In this document: positions 1 through 8,503 of the stretch, one piece after another | Numbering within the stretch: position 1 is the stretch's first letter | Layout of the letters: each line of letters begins with the position of its first letter | DNA from: Thalassorhabdomicrobium marinisediminis | Lineage (GTDB): Bacteria; Pseudomonadota; Alphaproteobacteria; Rhodobacterales; Rhodobacteraceae | Direction of reading: 5' to 3' | DNA length: 64,000 nucleotides | Assembly (NCBI RefSeq): GCF_003072065.1 | Contig: NZ_QCYG01000005.1 | Location: 124,001 to 188,000, forward strand | Program-made: the position numbers and the translations under genes | Notes under the pieces: model-generated | Databases searched by the model: none | The model's input: the letters and a program-made list of their open reading frames with translations, nothing else | What the model was told of the DNA's origin: nothing

Positions 1-336
1 CGGCAGCGCGTTTCGATCGCGCGCGCGCTCAGCTATGAACCCGAGATTCTTATGATGGATGAACCATTCGGCGCCCTCGACGAATTCACCCGTCGAGAGA
101 TGCATGACGAACTCATCCGTATTCATGCAGAGCGTCCCCATACCGTGCTTTTCGTTACGCATTCCCTGAGCGAAGCGCTCTATCTTTCCGATCGGATCGT
201 TGTGCTCGCGGCTCGACCGGGTCGTGTGAAATCCATCATCTCCGTTGAGAACCCGCGCCCAAAGGGAGGGATTGCTCACGCTGATACAGGCTATTTACGT
301 CAGCTGGCTGAATTGGAGGAATTATTGCATGAATAA
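1..336 (+). CDS. ABC transporter ATP-binding protein, NitT/TauT (nitrate/taurine-like) type, 5' end missing
   Basis: The frame is open from the first base of the window, so only the last 111 residues are seen. They begin just after where the ABC signature would lie (RQRVSIARAL), then show Walker B with the D-loop (MMDEPFGALDEFTR) and the H-loop histidine (LFVTHSLSEAL). The layout and the short C-terminus match SsuB/TauB-like ATPases that energise small-solute importers. The stop overlaps the permease start by 8 bp, so the two are translationally coupled. Substrate cannot be told from the ATPase; the downstream enzymes point to nucleosides or pyrimidines. Confidence 0.9.
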   Translation, partial: RQRVSIARALSYEPEILMMDEPFGALDEFTRREMHDELIRIHAERPHTVLFVTHSLSEALYLSDRIVVLAARPGRVKSIISVENPRPKGGIAHADTGYLRQLAELEELLHE

Positions 337-1111
337 CACCCATTCCCTCGCCGGACGACTGCGGCAGACTTGGCCCGCCTTGGCACTCTTTGGGGCGGTC
401 ATGCTTTTGTGGGAGTTTAGCGTAGACTGGTTCGACGTCCCTTCATTCTTGCTGCCACCGCCGTCCGTTATCTTTCTCGAGATGGCGGAGAACTGGCAAA
501 TGCTACTGAAGAACCTCTGGGCTACTATGTTGGCTGCTATCCTGGGTTTCGCCCTGGGAACCGCTGTGGCGATCGCGTTGGCAATTCTGTTCCTATACTC
601 GCGCACTGCTGAGCGCGCTCTGTTTCCCTGGGCAATCACCATCAAGACCATCCCCGTCCTGGCGATTGCGCCCCTTCTCACCATTTGGCTTGGCTACGGA
701 ATCGCTCCCAAGGTGGCGATCGCCGCATTGATCTGCTTCTTCCCGACGCTTGTGAACGCGGTAAAAGGCTTTCGTACGATCGACTCCCAGACTGTCGAGT
801 TCTTTCGAATTGCGGGCGCCTCGAAAGCACAACTCTTTCGCCATGCGCGTTTGTATGCCGCCCTGCCCTATATATTCGCAGCCGCCAAAATCAGCGCATC
901 GATGTCCGTGATCGGAGCGATCGTTGCCGAGTTCACCGGGGCCAATTCCGGCATCGGCACGCTTATCGTTACAGCAGGTTATCAAATGGATGCGACCATG
1001 TTGTTCGCGGCAATCGTTGCTTCGTCCATTGCCACCATCGCACTGTTTTATGTCGTCGTATTGATCGAGCGGTTTTCTCTCTATTGGCCAGAGGCGCGCA
1101 TAGACGCCTGA
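329..1111 (+). CDS. ABC transporter permease, NitT/TauT type (BPD_transp_1)
   Basis: A 260-residue integral membrane protein. ATG at 329 was chosen over the upstream frame start at 245 because GGAGGAA at 315-321 sits at the right distance and because it gives the usual length. Hydrophobic segments are visible near residues 15-30, 65-90, 105-125, 180-200 and 215-240. An EAA-like cytoplasmic loop (EFFRIAGASKAQLFRH) lies about two-thirds along and contacts the ATPase. It sits between the ATPase and the binding-protein gene, forming one importer. Family assignment is firm; substrate is inferred only from neighbours. Confidence 0.9.
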   Translation: MNNTHSLAGRLRQTWPALALFGAVMLLWEFSVDWFDVPSFLLPPPSVIFLEMAENWQMLLKNLWATMLAAILGFALGTAVAIALAILFLYSRTAERALFPWAITIKTIPVLAIAPLLTIWLGYGIAPKVAIAALICFFPTLVNAVKGFRTIDSQTVEFFRIAGASKAQLFRHARLYAALPYIFAAAKISASMSVIGAIVAEFTGANSGIGTLIVTAGYQMDATMLFAAIVASSIATIALFYVVVLIERFSLYWPEARIDA

Positions 1112-1145
1112 CGCCGAAAAATCCATCCAACAAGGAGTTAACGAT

Positions 1146-2117
1146 ATGAAGAATGTCACGACCATTGCCGCATCCGTGCTTGCCGTACTTGCCACATCAG
1201 GTGCCGCGCAGGACGATGAGCTTGAATCCGTATCACTGCGGCTGCCCTGGATCTTGAACGTTCAAGCTGCGGGTTACGTCATGGCCCTCGATCAGGGGTA
1301 TTACGAAGACGCTGGGCTCGATGTGGAAATTTTGCCCGGCGGGCCGAATTTGAACTCGACAGCCCTCGTTGCAACCGGATCCAACACATTTGGAACCCAT
1401 GACATCAGCGGACTGCTTCTCGGTGCCGCGCAGGGTATGGACATCGTCATGGTCGGTGCGTGTTTCCAAGACCATCCCGGCGGAGTAATAACCTTGGCCT
1501 CCAAGGGTATTGAAACGCCAAATGATCTGGTCGGCCAGCGTCTGGCCTACAACGAGGGGGGACCTTGGGTGCTTGTGCAGGCGATGCTGGCCCGCGAAGG
1601 GGTTTCCCTCGACGATATCGAACTTGTGGTGTCCCCCTCGACGGAATTGCTTATCAACCGCAACGTTGACGCCAAAACAGGGTTTACCGTCAATGAACCG
1701 ATCGCGGTCGAGCTTGCCGGCATTGAAACCAATGTAATCCTGCCATCGAACTTTGGCGTTAACACGAATGCTGAAGTAATCTTTACGACACGCGACTTCA
1801 TGGAGCAAAATCCGGACACTGTTCAGGGTTTCGTCGACGCCACCGTGCGCGGCTATGCCTATGCCTATGAGCATCCTGATGAGACAGTTGAAGCTGTCCT
1901 GAAGATGAACGACCAACTTGAGCCGGAACAGCAAGCCGAGCAACTCCGGCGGCAGGAAAGCTATGTGTTCAACGAGTTCACCCGTGAGAACGGCCCCTGC
2001 GCCTTCGATACCGGCGTGGTCGCCGATACCATGGCTGTTCTGAAAGAGTTTACGGATTTCGATGCCGACCTCGATCCCGACAGCCTTTACTCAACCGAGT
2101 TCGTTCCAACGAAATAA
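1146..2117 (+). CDS. ABC transporter substrate-binding protein, NMT1/THI5-like
   Basis: A 323-residue periplasmic protein with a signal peptide (MKNVTTIAASVLAVLATSGAAQ), then a start typical of NMT1/TauA proteins (VSLRLPWILNVQAAGYVMALDQGYYEDAGLDVEI, split here only by description: LPW, AGYVMALDQGYY, GLDVEI). AAGGAG lies just before ATG 1146. NMT1-like proteins bind thiamine-pyrimidine precursors, pyrimidines, sulfonates, nitrate or riboflavin in different systems. Next to a uridine phosphorylase and a nucleoside hydrolase, a nucleoside or nucleobase ligand is the best inference. The 34-bp gap to the permease gene supports one operon. Confidence 0.88.
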   Translation: MKNVTTIAASVLAVLATSGAAQDDELESVSLRLPWILNVQAAGYVMALDQGYYEDAGLDVEILPGGPNLNSTALVATGSNTFGTHDISGLLLGAAQGMDIVMVGACFQDHPGGVITLASKGIETPNDLVGQRLAYNEGGPWVLVQAMLAREGVSLDDIELVVSPSTELLINRNVDAKTGFTVNEPIAVELAGIETNVILPSNFGVNTNAEVIFTTRDFMEQNPDTVQGFVDATVRGYAYAYEHPDETVEAVLKMNDQLEPEQQAEQLRRQESYVFNEFTRENGPCAFDTGVVADTMAVLKEFTDFDADLDPDSLYSTEFVPTK

Positions 2118-2194
2118 TCCCAAACAACAGCGTTCTCATGAGGTCTGGACCGCCAGGCCCGTGAGAAGCTGTGCCTGAAAGAAAGGAATGCGCC

Positions 2195-3022
2195 ATGACC
2201 CAAGAACACACCCCAATCCACCCCGGCGGCAAACAAATGCATCTCCATACCAAACCAGGGGAGGTCGCTCGATACGTCTTGATGCCCGGTGACCCGGCAC
2301 GGGTTGGAACAATTGGTGAATGCTGGGACAGGTTCGACGAAGTCGCGCATCACCGAGAGTTCCGCACGATCCGCGGTCTCTCCGGCGGCACCGATATCTC
2401 GGCTTGCTCCCATGGAGTTGGCGGCCCGTCGACGGATATTGCGCTGACCGAACTCAGCAATTGTGGTGCTGACACATTCATCCGGGTCGGCTCCTGTGCC
2501 GCTTTGCAACCCGAGATGAAACCAGGCGACTTGATCATCGCCACGGGAGCTCTTCGACTGACGGGAACGGTCGACGCCTATGTCGACAAGTCCTACCCTG
2601 CGGTAGCCAATTACGAATGCGTCCTCGCTCTGATCGAAGCCGCTGAAGAAATGGGTGAAACCTATCATACCGGTCTCGCCGCAAGCGTGGACAGCTTTTA
2701 CGCCGGCGAAATCAACCCCATGCCCGGAGACTTCCGTCAATCCCATATGGACACCGTTCTCGACGACTTGCGACGTGCCAAAGTCGCCAATTTCGAGATG
2801 GAAGCCGCAACGATTTTCACACTCTGCCAGCTGTTTGGCTACCGCGGCGGGATGATCTGTTTCGTTGGCGCAAACCGTGTCACCAAAGAGCGTTCCGAGG
2901 ACCCCGAAGCCACGAAGCGTTGCTGCGCGGTGGCCTCCAGGGCGGTCCAGATACTGGCGGGCTGGGATGAAAAGAAGAAAGCGGCAGGCAAGGCTCTGCT
3001 CTATCCGTCGCTGCTCTCATGA
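2195..3022 (+). CDS. Nucleoside phosphorylase, uridine phosphorylase type
   Basis: A 275-residue cytoplasmic enzyme of the PNP/UDP family, which splits a nucleoside with phosphate into base and ribose-1-phosphate. Seen: the phosphate loop (LMPGDPARV, about residues 29-37), the glycine-rich stretch (CSHGVGGPSTDIALTEL), RVGSCAAL, and the ribose-binding NFEMEAATIF segment with the Met-Glu pair typical of uridine phosphorylases. ATG 2195 was chosen over GTG 2171 because of GAAAGGA just upstream. Its last four bases overlap the nucleoside hydrolase start (ATGA). Uridine is the likely substrate, but specificity within this family is not safely read from sequence. Confidence 0.87.
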   Translation: MTQEHTPIHPGGKQMHLHTKPGEVARYVLMPGDPARVGTIGECWDRFDEVAHHREFRTIRGLSGGTDISACSHGVGGPSTDIALTELSNCGADTFIRVGSCAALQPEMKPGDLIIATGALRLTGTVDAYVDKSYPAVANYECVLALIEAAEEMGETYHTGLAASVDSFYAGEINPMPGDFRQSHMDTVLDDLRRAKVANFEMEAATIFTLCQLFGYRGGMICFVGANRVTKERSEDPEATKRCCAVASRAVQILAGWDEKKKAAGKALLYPSLLS

Positions 3023-3960
3023 CACGCAAGATTATTTTTGATACTGATCCTGGCGTGGATGATGCGGCGGCTTTGTTGCTGGCGCATCGCCATCCCGCCC
3101 TCGATCTCATTGGCGTGACCACGATCTTCGGTAACGCTGATATCGATGATGTCACTCGCAATGCCCTTTGGCTGCGCGAGGTGTTCGGGTTCGACGCGCC
3201 GGTCGCGCGTGGGGCTGCACTTTCACTTTCCGGCGATGCGGGCCCATACCCTGAGTTCATTCATGGTGTTGACGGCTTGGGCGGACTGGCCCCCGCTTCA
3301 GTATCTGAGGAACCCGACCCCCGACCAGCACATGTCTTGATTTCTGATCTGGCGAGGAAGGCAGGTGGGGATGTAACCATTGTCGCCGTCGGTCGTTTGA
3401 CGAACCTCGCTCTTGCCCTGATGCATGACGAGAAGCTCCCGAACTATATCCGTGACGTCATTATCATGGGTGGGGCCTTTGGAGGAGGCAACGGCAACGT
3501 CACTCCGGCGGCCGAGGCCAACATCATCGGTGACCCTGTAGCCGCTGATATTGTGTTCGGAGCGAATTGGACCGTCCATGCCGTGGGGCTCGATGTCACA
3601 AGGCAAGTGATGATGACCGAAGAGATGTTCGCCGGAGTAAAGTCTGGCGACACGGCGGCCAAGCTCGTTCGCGACGCCTCCAAGCTCTATTCTCGATACC
3701 ACGACCGATTTGGCATTGACGGCTTCTACGTCCATGACTCTTCCGCGGTTGCTTGCGCGATTTCACCAGAATTGTTCACCTTCCGCGAAGGGCCCGTAAG
3801 GGTGGTTCGCGAAGGGATCGCCCGGGGCCAAACCATACTGCGGGACGTCGACACGTTCTACCCGCCCGGCGCATGGGACAACCGCCCGTCACACAAGGTT
3901 GCTTTCGAGGTCGATGCCAAGGGCGTTCTCAACCTCTTGGAGTCAGCGCTACAGCAATAA
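3019..3960 (+). CDS. Nucleoside hydrolase (inosine/uridine-preferring, IunH/RihA family)
   Basis: A 313-residue N-ribohydrolase that cleaves nucleosides to base and ribose. The calcium-binding aspartate cluster is present at the N-terminus (FDTDPGVDDAAALLLA, about residues 7-22), followed by TNLALAL and the IIMGGAFGGGNGNVTPAAE loop that binds ribose; the C-terminal HDSSAVACAI region carries the active-site His-Asp. Length matches the family. The start overlaps the phosphorylase stop by ATGA. Having both a phosphorylase and a hydrolase in one operon suggests a catabolic or salvage route for imported nucleosides. It is the last gene of the operon. Confidence 0.92.
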   Translation: MTRKIIFDTDPGVDDAAALLLAHRHPALDLIGVTTIFGNADIDDVTRNALWLREVFGFDAPVARGAALSLSGDAGPYPEFIHGVDGLGGLAPASVSEEPDPRPAHVLISDLARKAGGDVTIVAVGRLTNLALALMHDEKLPNYIRDVIIMGGAFGGGNGNVTPAAEANIIGDPVAADIVFGANWTVHAVGLDVTRQVMMTEEMFAGVKSGDTAAKLVRDASKLYSRYHDRFGIDGFYVHDSSAVACAISPELFTFREGPVRVVREGIARGQTILRDVDTFYPPGAWDNRPSHKVAFEVDAKGVLNLLESALQQ

Positions 3961-4177
3961 ACTGCACTCTCACCAAGGCTCGAATGAAGAGATTGTCCGA
4001 GGTACATCCTGAATTGCATACCGCAGAGCTTCCTCGGTCGCTATGGCGACAAAGCACTCTGGTTGTCGCCAGTCGGGAATGACCTCTATCTGACCGCTTT
4101 CCCCCGGTCCCCTCATCGCCTATCCTGCCGCCGACAAGCTGGCCACGAAGATCCGGTGGAAAGAACGAGGGACGGGC

Positions 4178-5717
4178 ATGCCGCTATTGCAATGGTTGAC
4201 GAGGGATGAGGATCTGCGGGCGGCGGATCGGGTGCCGTATCGGCTGCTTGACGAGGTGCCCGACCTGAGCCATGGCGCGGGCGATGAGGGGCTGCTGGTG
4301 CAGGGCGACAACCTTGAGGCGCTGAAGGCGCTGCTGCCCTTCTATGCGGGCCGGGTCAAATGCATCTACATCGACCCGCCCTACAATACGCGGTCTGCCT
4401 TCGAGCATTACGATGACAGCATGGAACACGCGAAATGGCTGGCGATGATCGTGCCGCGGCTGATGCTGCTGCGGGAATTCCTGAGCGAGGATGGCTCTAT
4501 CTGAGTATCGATTGACGACAACGAGGGGCATTACCTCAAGGTTGTCATGGACGAGATCTTCGGGCGGCGGAATTTTATAGCAAACGTGATATGGCGAAAG
4601 AACTATTCACCTAAATCAAGTGCCCGCCATTTCTCGGACGACCACGACCATATTCAGATTTACGCAAAAAGCGCCGATCATTTTATTCCAAATTTGATGC
4701 CGCGCGGAGAGAAGCAGGACAAAGCTTATAAAAATCCTGATAACGATCCACGAGGTCCATGGAAAACAAGCGACTTATCCGCAAGGAACCCCTACAGCGC
4801 TGGAATATACTCTGTCACGACTCCCAGCGGAAGATTTATCGAAGGCCCTCCGAAGGGGAGATACTGGTCGATAAGCAAAGAAAACCTCGCCGTATTGGAT
4901 GCTGACAACCAAGTTTGGTGGGGTGTAAGAGGCGATGCCATTCCCCAGCGAAAACGCTTCCTCACCGAGGTAAAACAAGGCGTAGTGCCCCAAACGATTT
5001 GGGGCTATGAAGAGGTGGGGCATACACAGGCTGCAAAAAAAAGAGATTGTCGCCCTGTTTGGAATAGAAGTGTTCGGGACCCCCAAACCCGAACGCCTCA
5101 TTCAGCGCATCCTTCACATCGCCACCAACCCCGGCGACCTCGTCCTCGACAGTTTCCTCGGCTCGGGCACCACGGCGGCCGTTGCGCACAAGATGGGCCG
5201 CCGTTGGCTCGGGGTGGAGATGGGCGACCATGCCCGCCCCCATTGCGCCCTGCGCCTGCAAAAGGTCATCGAGGGCGAACAGGGTGGCATCTCCAAGGAT
5301 GTTGACTGGGACGGCGGCGGCGGCTTTCGCTTCTGCACCCTCGGGCAGGCGGTCTTTGACACAGATGGCCGGATCGACCCGGCGATCCGCTTTGCCGATC
5401 TCGCCCGCCATGTCTGGTTCAGCGAGACCCGCCAGCCCATGAATAAGGCGCCGGACGGGCCGCTTATGGGCGTCCATGACGGTCGCGCGGTCGCCCTGCT
5501 CTACAATGGTATCCTGAAGGATCGCAGCGCGCAGGGCGGCAATGTCCTGACCCGTGCGGTGCTGAAACTGATCCGCGACGACCTTGCCGCCACCGCACCT
5601 GATTTCGAAGGCGATCTCGTCGTCTACGGCGCCGCCTGCCGCGTGTCCGACGCCACGCTGAAGGAACAGGGCATCCTGTTCCGCCAGACCCCCTACGACA
5701 TTCCGGCGAGGACCTGA
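4178..5717 (+). pseudogene. Type III restriction-modification methyltransferase subunit (Mod), broken by one stop and one frameshift
   Basis: A beta-class DNA adenine methyltransferase of about 513 codons if repaired. The DPPYN catalytic motif is at residues 66-70, and the AdoMet motif follows near the C-terminus (LDSFLGSGTTAAV). ATG 4178 follows AGGGA. Two lesions are visible. TGA at 4502-4504 interrupts LSEDGSI-stop-VSIDDNEGHY, where the family normally has Trp (TGG). The reading frame then shifts at a run of eight A (5035-5042): seven A would join AAKK to EIVALFG. Everything else still translates as good Mod sequence, so decay is recent, or expression needs slippage plus readthrough, or these are assembly errors. 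It is followed 2 bp later by intact res. Confidence 0.88.
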
Positions 5718-5719
5718 CC

Positions 5720-8425
5720 ATGCAGCTCAAGACCTACCAGAAAGCTACGCTGGACACGCTCGACGCTTTCTTTGCCCGCGCGCTTGCCACCGGCCCTGCC
5801 GAGGCCTTTCAGCATGCGGTCGAAGAGCAGGAAAAGCTCGCACACCTTGAGGGTCGCAAACTGGAGCCTCGGACCTACCAGCCTCTGCAAAGCCTCCCCG
5901 AAGTTCCCTATGTCTGCCTGCGCCTACCAACCGGTGGCGGCAAGACGATTCTCGCGGCGGAGACGATCCGGCTCGCCACGCGCAGCTACCTGCGCCGCAA
6001 ATGGCCGCTGACACTCTGGTTCGTGCCCTCGGATGCAATCAAGACCCAGACGCTGGAGGCGTTGAAGGACCGCACGCACCCCTACCGCCGCAGGCTCGAT
6101 GAGAATTTTAGCGGCCATGTCCGGGTGTTCGACATCGCGGAGTTCGAGATGTTGCGCCCCCAGGACCTGGCGGGTTCAGCTTGCGTTGTCGTCTCCACGG
6201 TCCAGGCGTTCCGGGTAACGAACACCACCGGACGCAAGGTCTATTCTTACCACGAGGAACTCGAAACACATTTCTCCGGCGTGCCGACTGAGGGAATGGA
6301 AGTCGTGTCGCCTGAAGAAGCCGCCCAGAACGACCAGCTGACCGAAGGCGCGGTGAAATTCTCCTTCGCCAACCTCCTCTATGATCAGCGCCCCCTGATG
6401 ATCGTCGACGAGGCGCACAACGCCGTATCAGGCCTGACACGTGAGGTGCAGGCCCGTATCCGACCTGCGGCCATTGTCGAGTTCACGGCAACCCCGCGCG
6501 GCCGTAACAACATCCTGTATTCCGTCACGGCAAGCGCGCTGAAGGACGAGGAGATGATCAAACTCCCGATCCGCGTCCGGCCGCATGACGACTGGCGCGA
6601 GGCGGTCACCGGCGCGGTGGCCACCCGCAACATGCTGGAAGAGAAGGCAAAGCGGGACAAGGATCATATCCGTCCTGTGGTGCTCTACCAAGCCCAGGCG
6701 CGCAATGGTCACCCCACGGTGGCGGAGCTGAAGACCTATCTGGTCGAGGAAAAGCTGATCCCCGAGGACCGAATCAAAATTGCAACCGGCGAGCAGCGCG
6801 AACTCGACGGCGTCAACCTGCGCGATCCCGCCGAGCAGACGCGGCACGTGATTACCGTGGACGCCTTGAAGGAGGGCTGGGATTGCCCCTCAGCCTATGT
6901 TCTCTGCGCTACCCAGCGGCTCCAGAGCCGAGGCGCTGTTGAGCAGCTCTTGGGCCGGGTTCTACGCATGCCCTATGCGGCGCGCAGGAAGGATGCCGCG
7001 CTGAACTGCGCCTACGCCCATGTCTCGGAGCCCTCGTTCAGGGAGGCGGCCCAAGCGTTGACCGACAAGCTGATCGACATGGGGTTCACGGACGAGGAGG
7101 TTCGGGAGTCCCTAAAGCCCCGTGGTGTCGAGCAGAACGACCAGGGGGAACTGTTCGACCCCGATCCAGTGCGCCCGAAGCCGGTGCTCCAGTTCACCGT
7201 GCCCGACAACGAGGATGCCCGTGAACGCCTGAATGGGTGGCAGGACGAGGGGGTCGACTACATCCAGCGCGATGACGGCACGTTGGCCGTCGGCGTTAAG
7301 GGCGAGGTGACCGACGAGATTGCCCTGGGCGTCCGCGAGATCACGCGTGAAGAAGATCGTGCCCATTTCGATGCTCAGCTCGAAAAGCACCGGGCGACCG
7401 TAGAGGCCAGCCGAACGCTCGCCCAGAAGGGCCATGTCATCGAGATCCCCCAGCTTCTGGTGAAGATGGAGGGCGAGACCTTCCTCGCCAAGACAGATGC
7501 GATCATGGAGCGCGTCGACTGGTCCCTGGATCGCCATCCGGCGCGGCTGACCGAACAGGAGCTGAGCTTCCACAAGTCCCAGGACGTCATCGAGATCGAC
7601 CTCGAGGGTGAGAAGCTGGTCTACAGTCGCATGACAGAAGAGCAGCCGATCCTGTCCGGCCTGCATGCTCCTTCGGACGCGGACCTCGAGGCATCGCTGG
7701 TCCAGTGGCTGGAGCGAGAATGTCGGGTGCCGGATATACCGCAGGCGGAAATGCTGCCCTGGATCGCCGCCATGGTGGCAGATCTGGTCACGAACAGGGA
7801 CGTCAGCATTCGCACTCTGATCGACTGGCAGCATCAGATCGCCGCGCGCATCCGGTGGAAGATCCAGACGATTCGCAACGAGGAAAAGACCCGAGCGCAT
7901 CAGATAGCGCTGTTCGATGAAGGGGCGAAACCTACTTGGTCTGACAGCCGCGTGATCCGGTTCGATGACACTATCTATCAAAATGTGCCTACCAAACCGA
8001 CGGGTGCTTTCCGTTTCAATCGACACCTTCTGGGTCCAGATCGTGCTCCTCTAATCGACGGAGATCTCAACGGCGAGGAATTTCAGTGTGCTTGGAGCCT
8101 TGATAGCCTTGAAGAGGTCGAGGTCTGGGTGCGTAATGTGGCGCGGCATCCGAATTCGTTTTCATTGCCCCGCGTGGGCCGACGCTTCTATCCGGATTTC
8201 GTAGCAAAGCTACATGACGGCCGGGTTTTCGTTGTGGAGTACAAAGGCGAACACCTGATTGGTGCACCGGAGGCCCGCGAAAAGAATGCCATTGGCAAGA
8301 TATGGGCTCGCACGACAGGCGGCGTGTTCCTCATGGTACGCAAAGTCGCGCATGGTATGGATATGGCGGATCAAATGAGGAATGCGGTTGCAATACATGA
8401 ACGGCAGCAGGGGCCAGGTTATTGA
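5720..8425 (+). CDS. Type III restriction endonuclease subunit (Res), DEAD/DEAH helicase plus nuclease
   Basis: A 901-residue intact Res subunit, the ATP-dependent translocase and nuclease of a type III system. Walker A TGGGKT lies at residues 71-76 and the DEAH box at 230-233; the second RecA domain has LKEGWDCPSAYVL and QLLGRVLRMPY (helicase motif VI, about residue 415). A PD-(D/E)XK nuclease is at the C-terminus (FYPDF at 823-827, EYKG at 840-843). GAGGA lies 9 bp before the ATG. Res needs Mod for site recognition, so with Mod broken it is probably inert as a restriction enzyme; this is inference. Confidence 0.93.
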   Translation: MQLKTYQKATLDTLDAFFARALATGPAEAFQHAVEEQEKLAHLEGRKLEPRTYQPLQSLPEVPYVCLRLPTGGGKTILAAETIRLATRSYLRRKWPLTLWFVPSDAIKTQTLEALKDRTHPYRRRLDENFSGHVRVFDIAEFEMLRPQDLAGSACVVVSTVQAFRVTNTTGRKVYSYHEELETHFSGVPTEGMEVVSPEEAAQNDQLTEGAVKFSFANLLYDQRPLMIVDEAHNAVSGLTREVQARIRPAAIVEFTATPRGRNNILYSVTASALKDEEMIKLPIRVRPHDDWREAVTGAVATRNMLEEKAKRDKDHIRPVVLYQAQARNGHPTVAELKTYLVEEKLIPEDRIKIATGEQRELDGVNLRDPAEQTRHVITVDALKEGWDCPSAYVLCATQRLQSRGAVEQLLGRVLRMPYAARRKDAALNCAYAHVSEPSFREAAQALTDKLIDMGFTDEEVRESLKPRGVEQNDQGELFDPDPVRPKPVLQFTVPDNEDARERLNGWQDEGVDYIQRDDGTLAVGVKGEVTDEIALGVREITREEDRAHFDAQLEKHRATVEASRTLAQKGHVIEIPQLLVKMEGETFLAKTDAIMERVDWSLDRHPARLTEQELSFHKSQDVIEIDLEGEKLVYSRMTEEQPILSGLHAPSDADLEASLVQWLERECRVPDIPQAEMLPWIAAMVADLVTNRDVSIRTLIDWQHQIAARIRWKIQTIRNEEKTRAHQIALFDEGAKPTWSDSRVIRFDDTIYQNVPTKPTGAFRFNRHLLGPDRAPLIDGDLNGEEFQCAWSLDSLEEVEVWVRNVARHPNSFSLPRVGRRFYPDFVAKLHDGRVFVVEYKGEHLIGAPEAREKNAIGKIWARTTGGVFLMVRKVAHGMDMADQMRNAVAIHERQQGPGY

Positions 8426-8503
8426 CGTTGCAGAGACATTATCCGGTTTCGTCTTACGACGTCAGGACAGCCCTAAAGCTGCCCTGCCCATCGGTTTTTG
8501 CGT

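Noticed and set aside
4502-4504. Selenocysteine reading of the UGA in mod
   Set aside because: The family has Trp there, not Cys, and no selenocysteine insertion hairpin was recognised just downstream.
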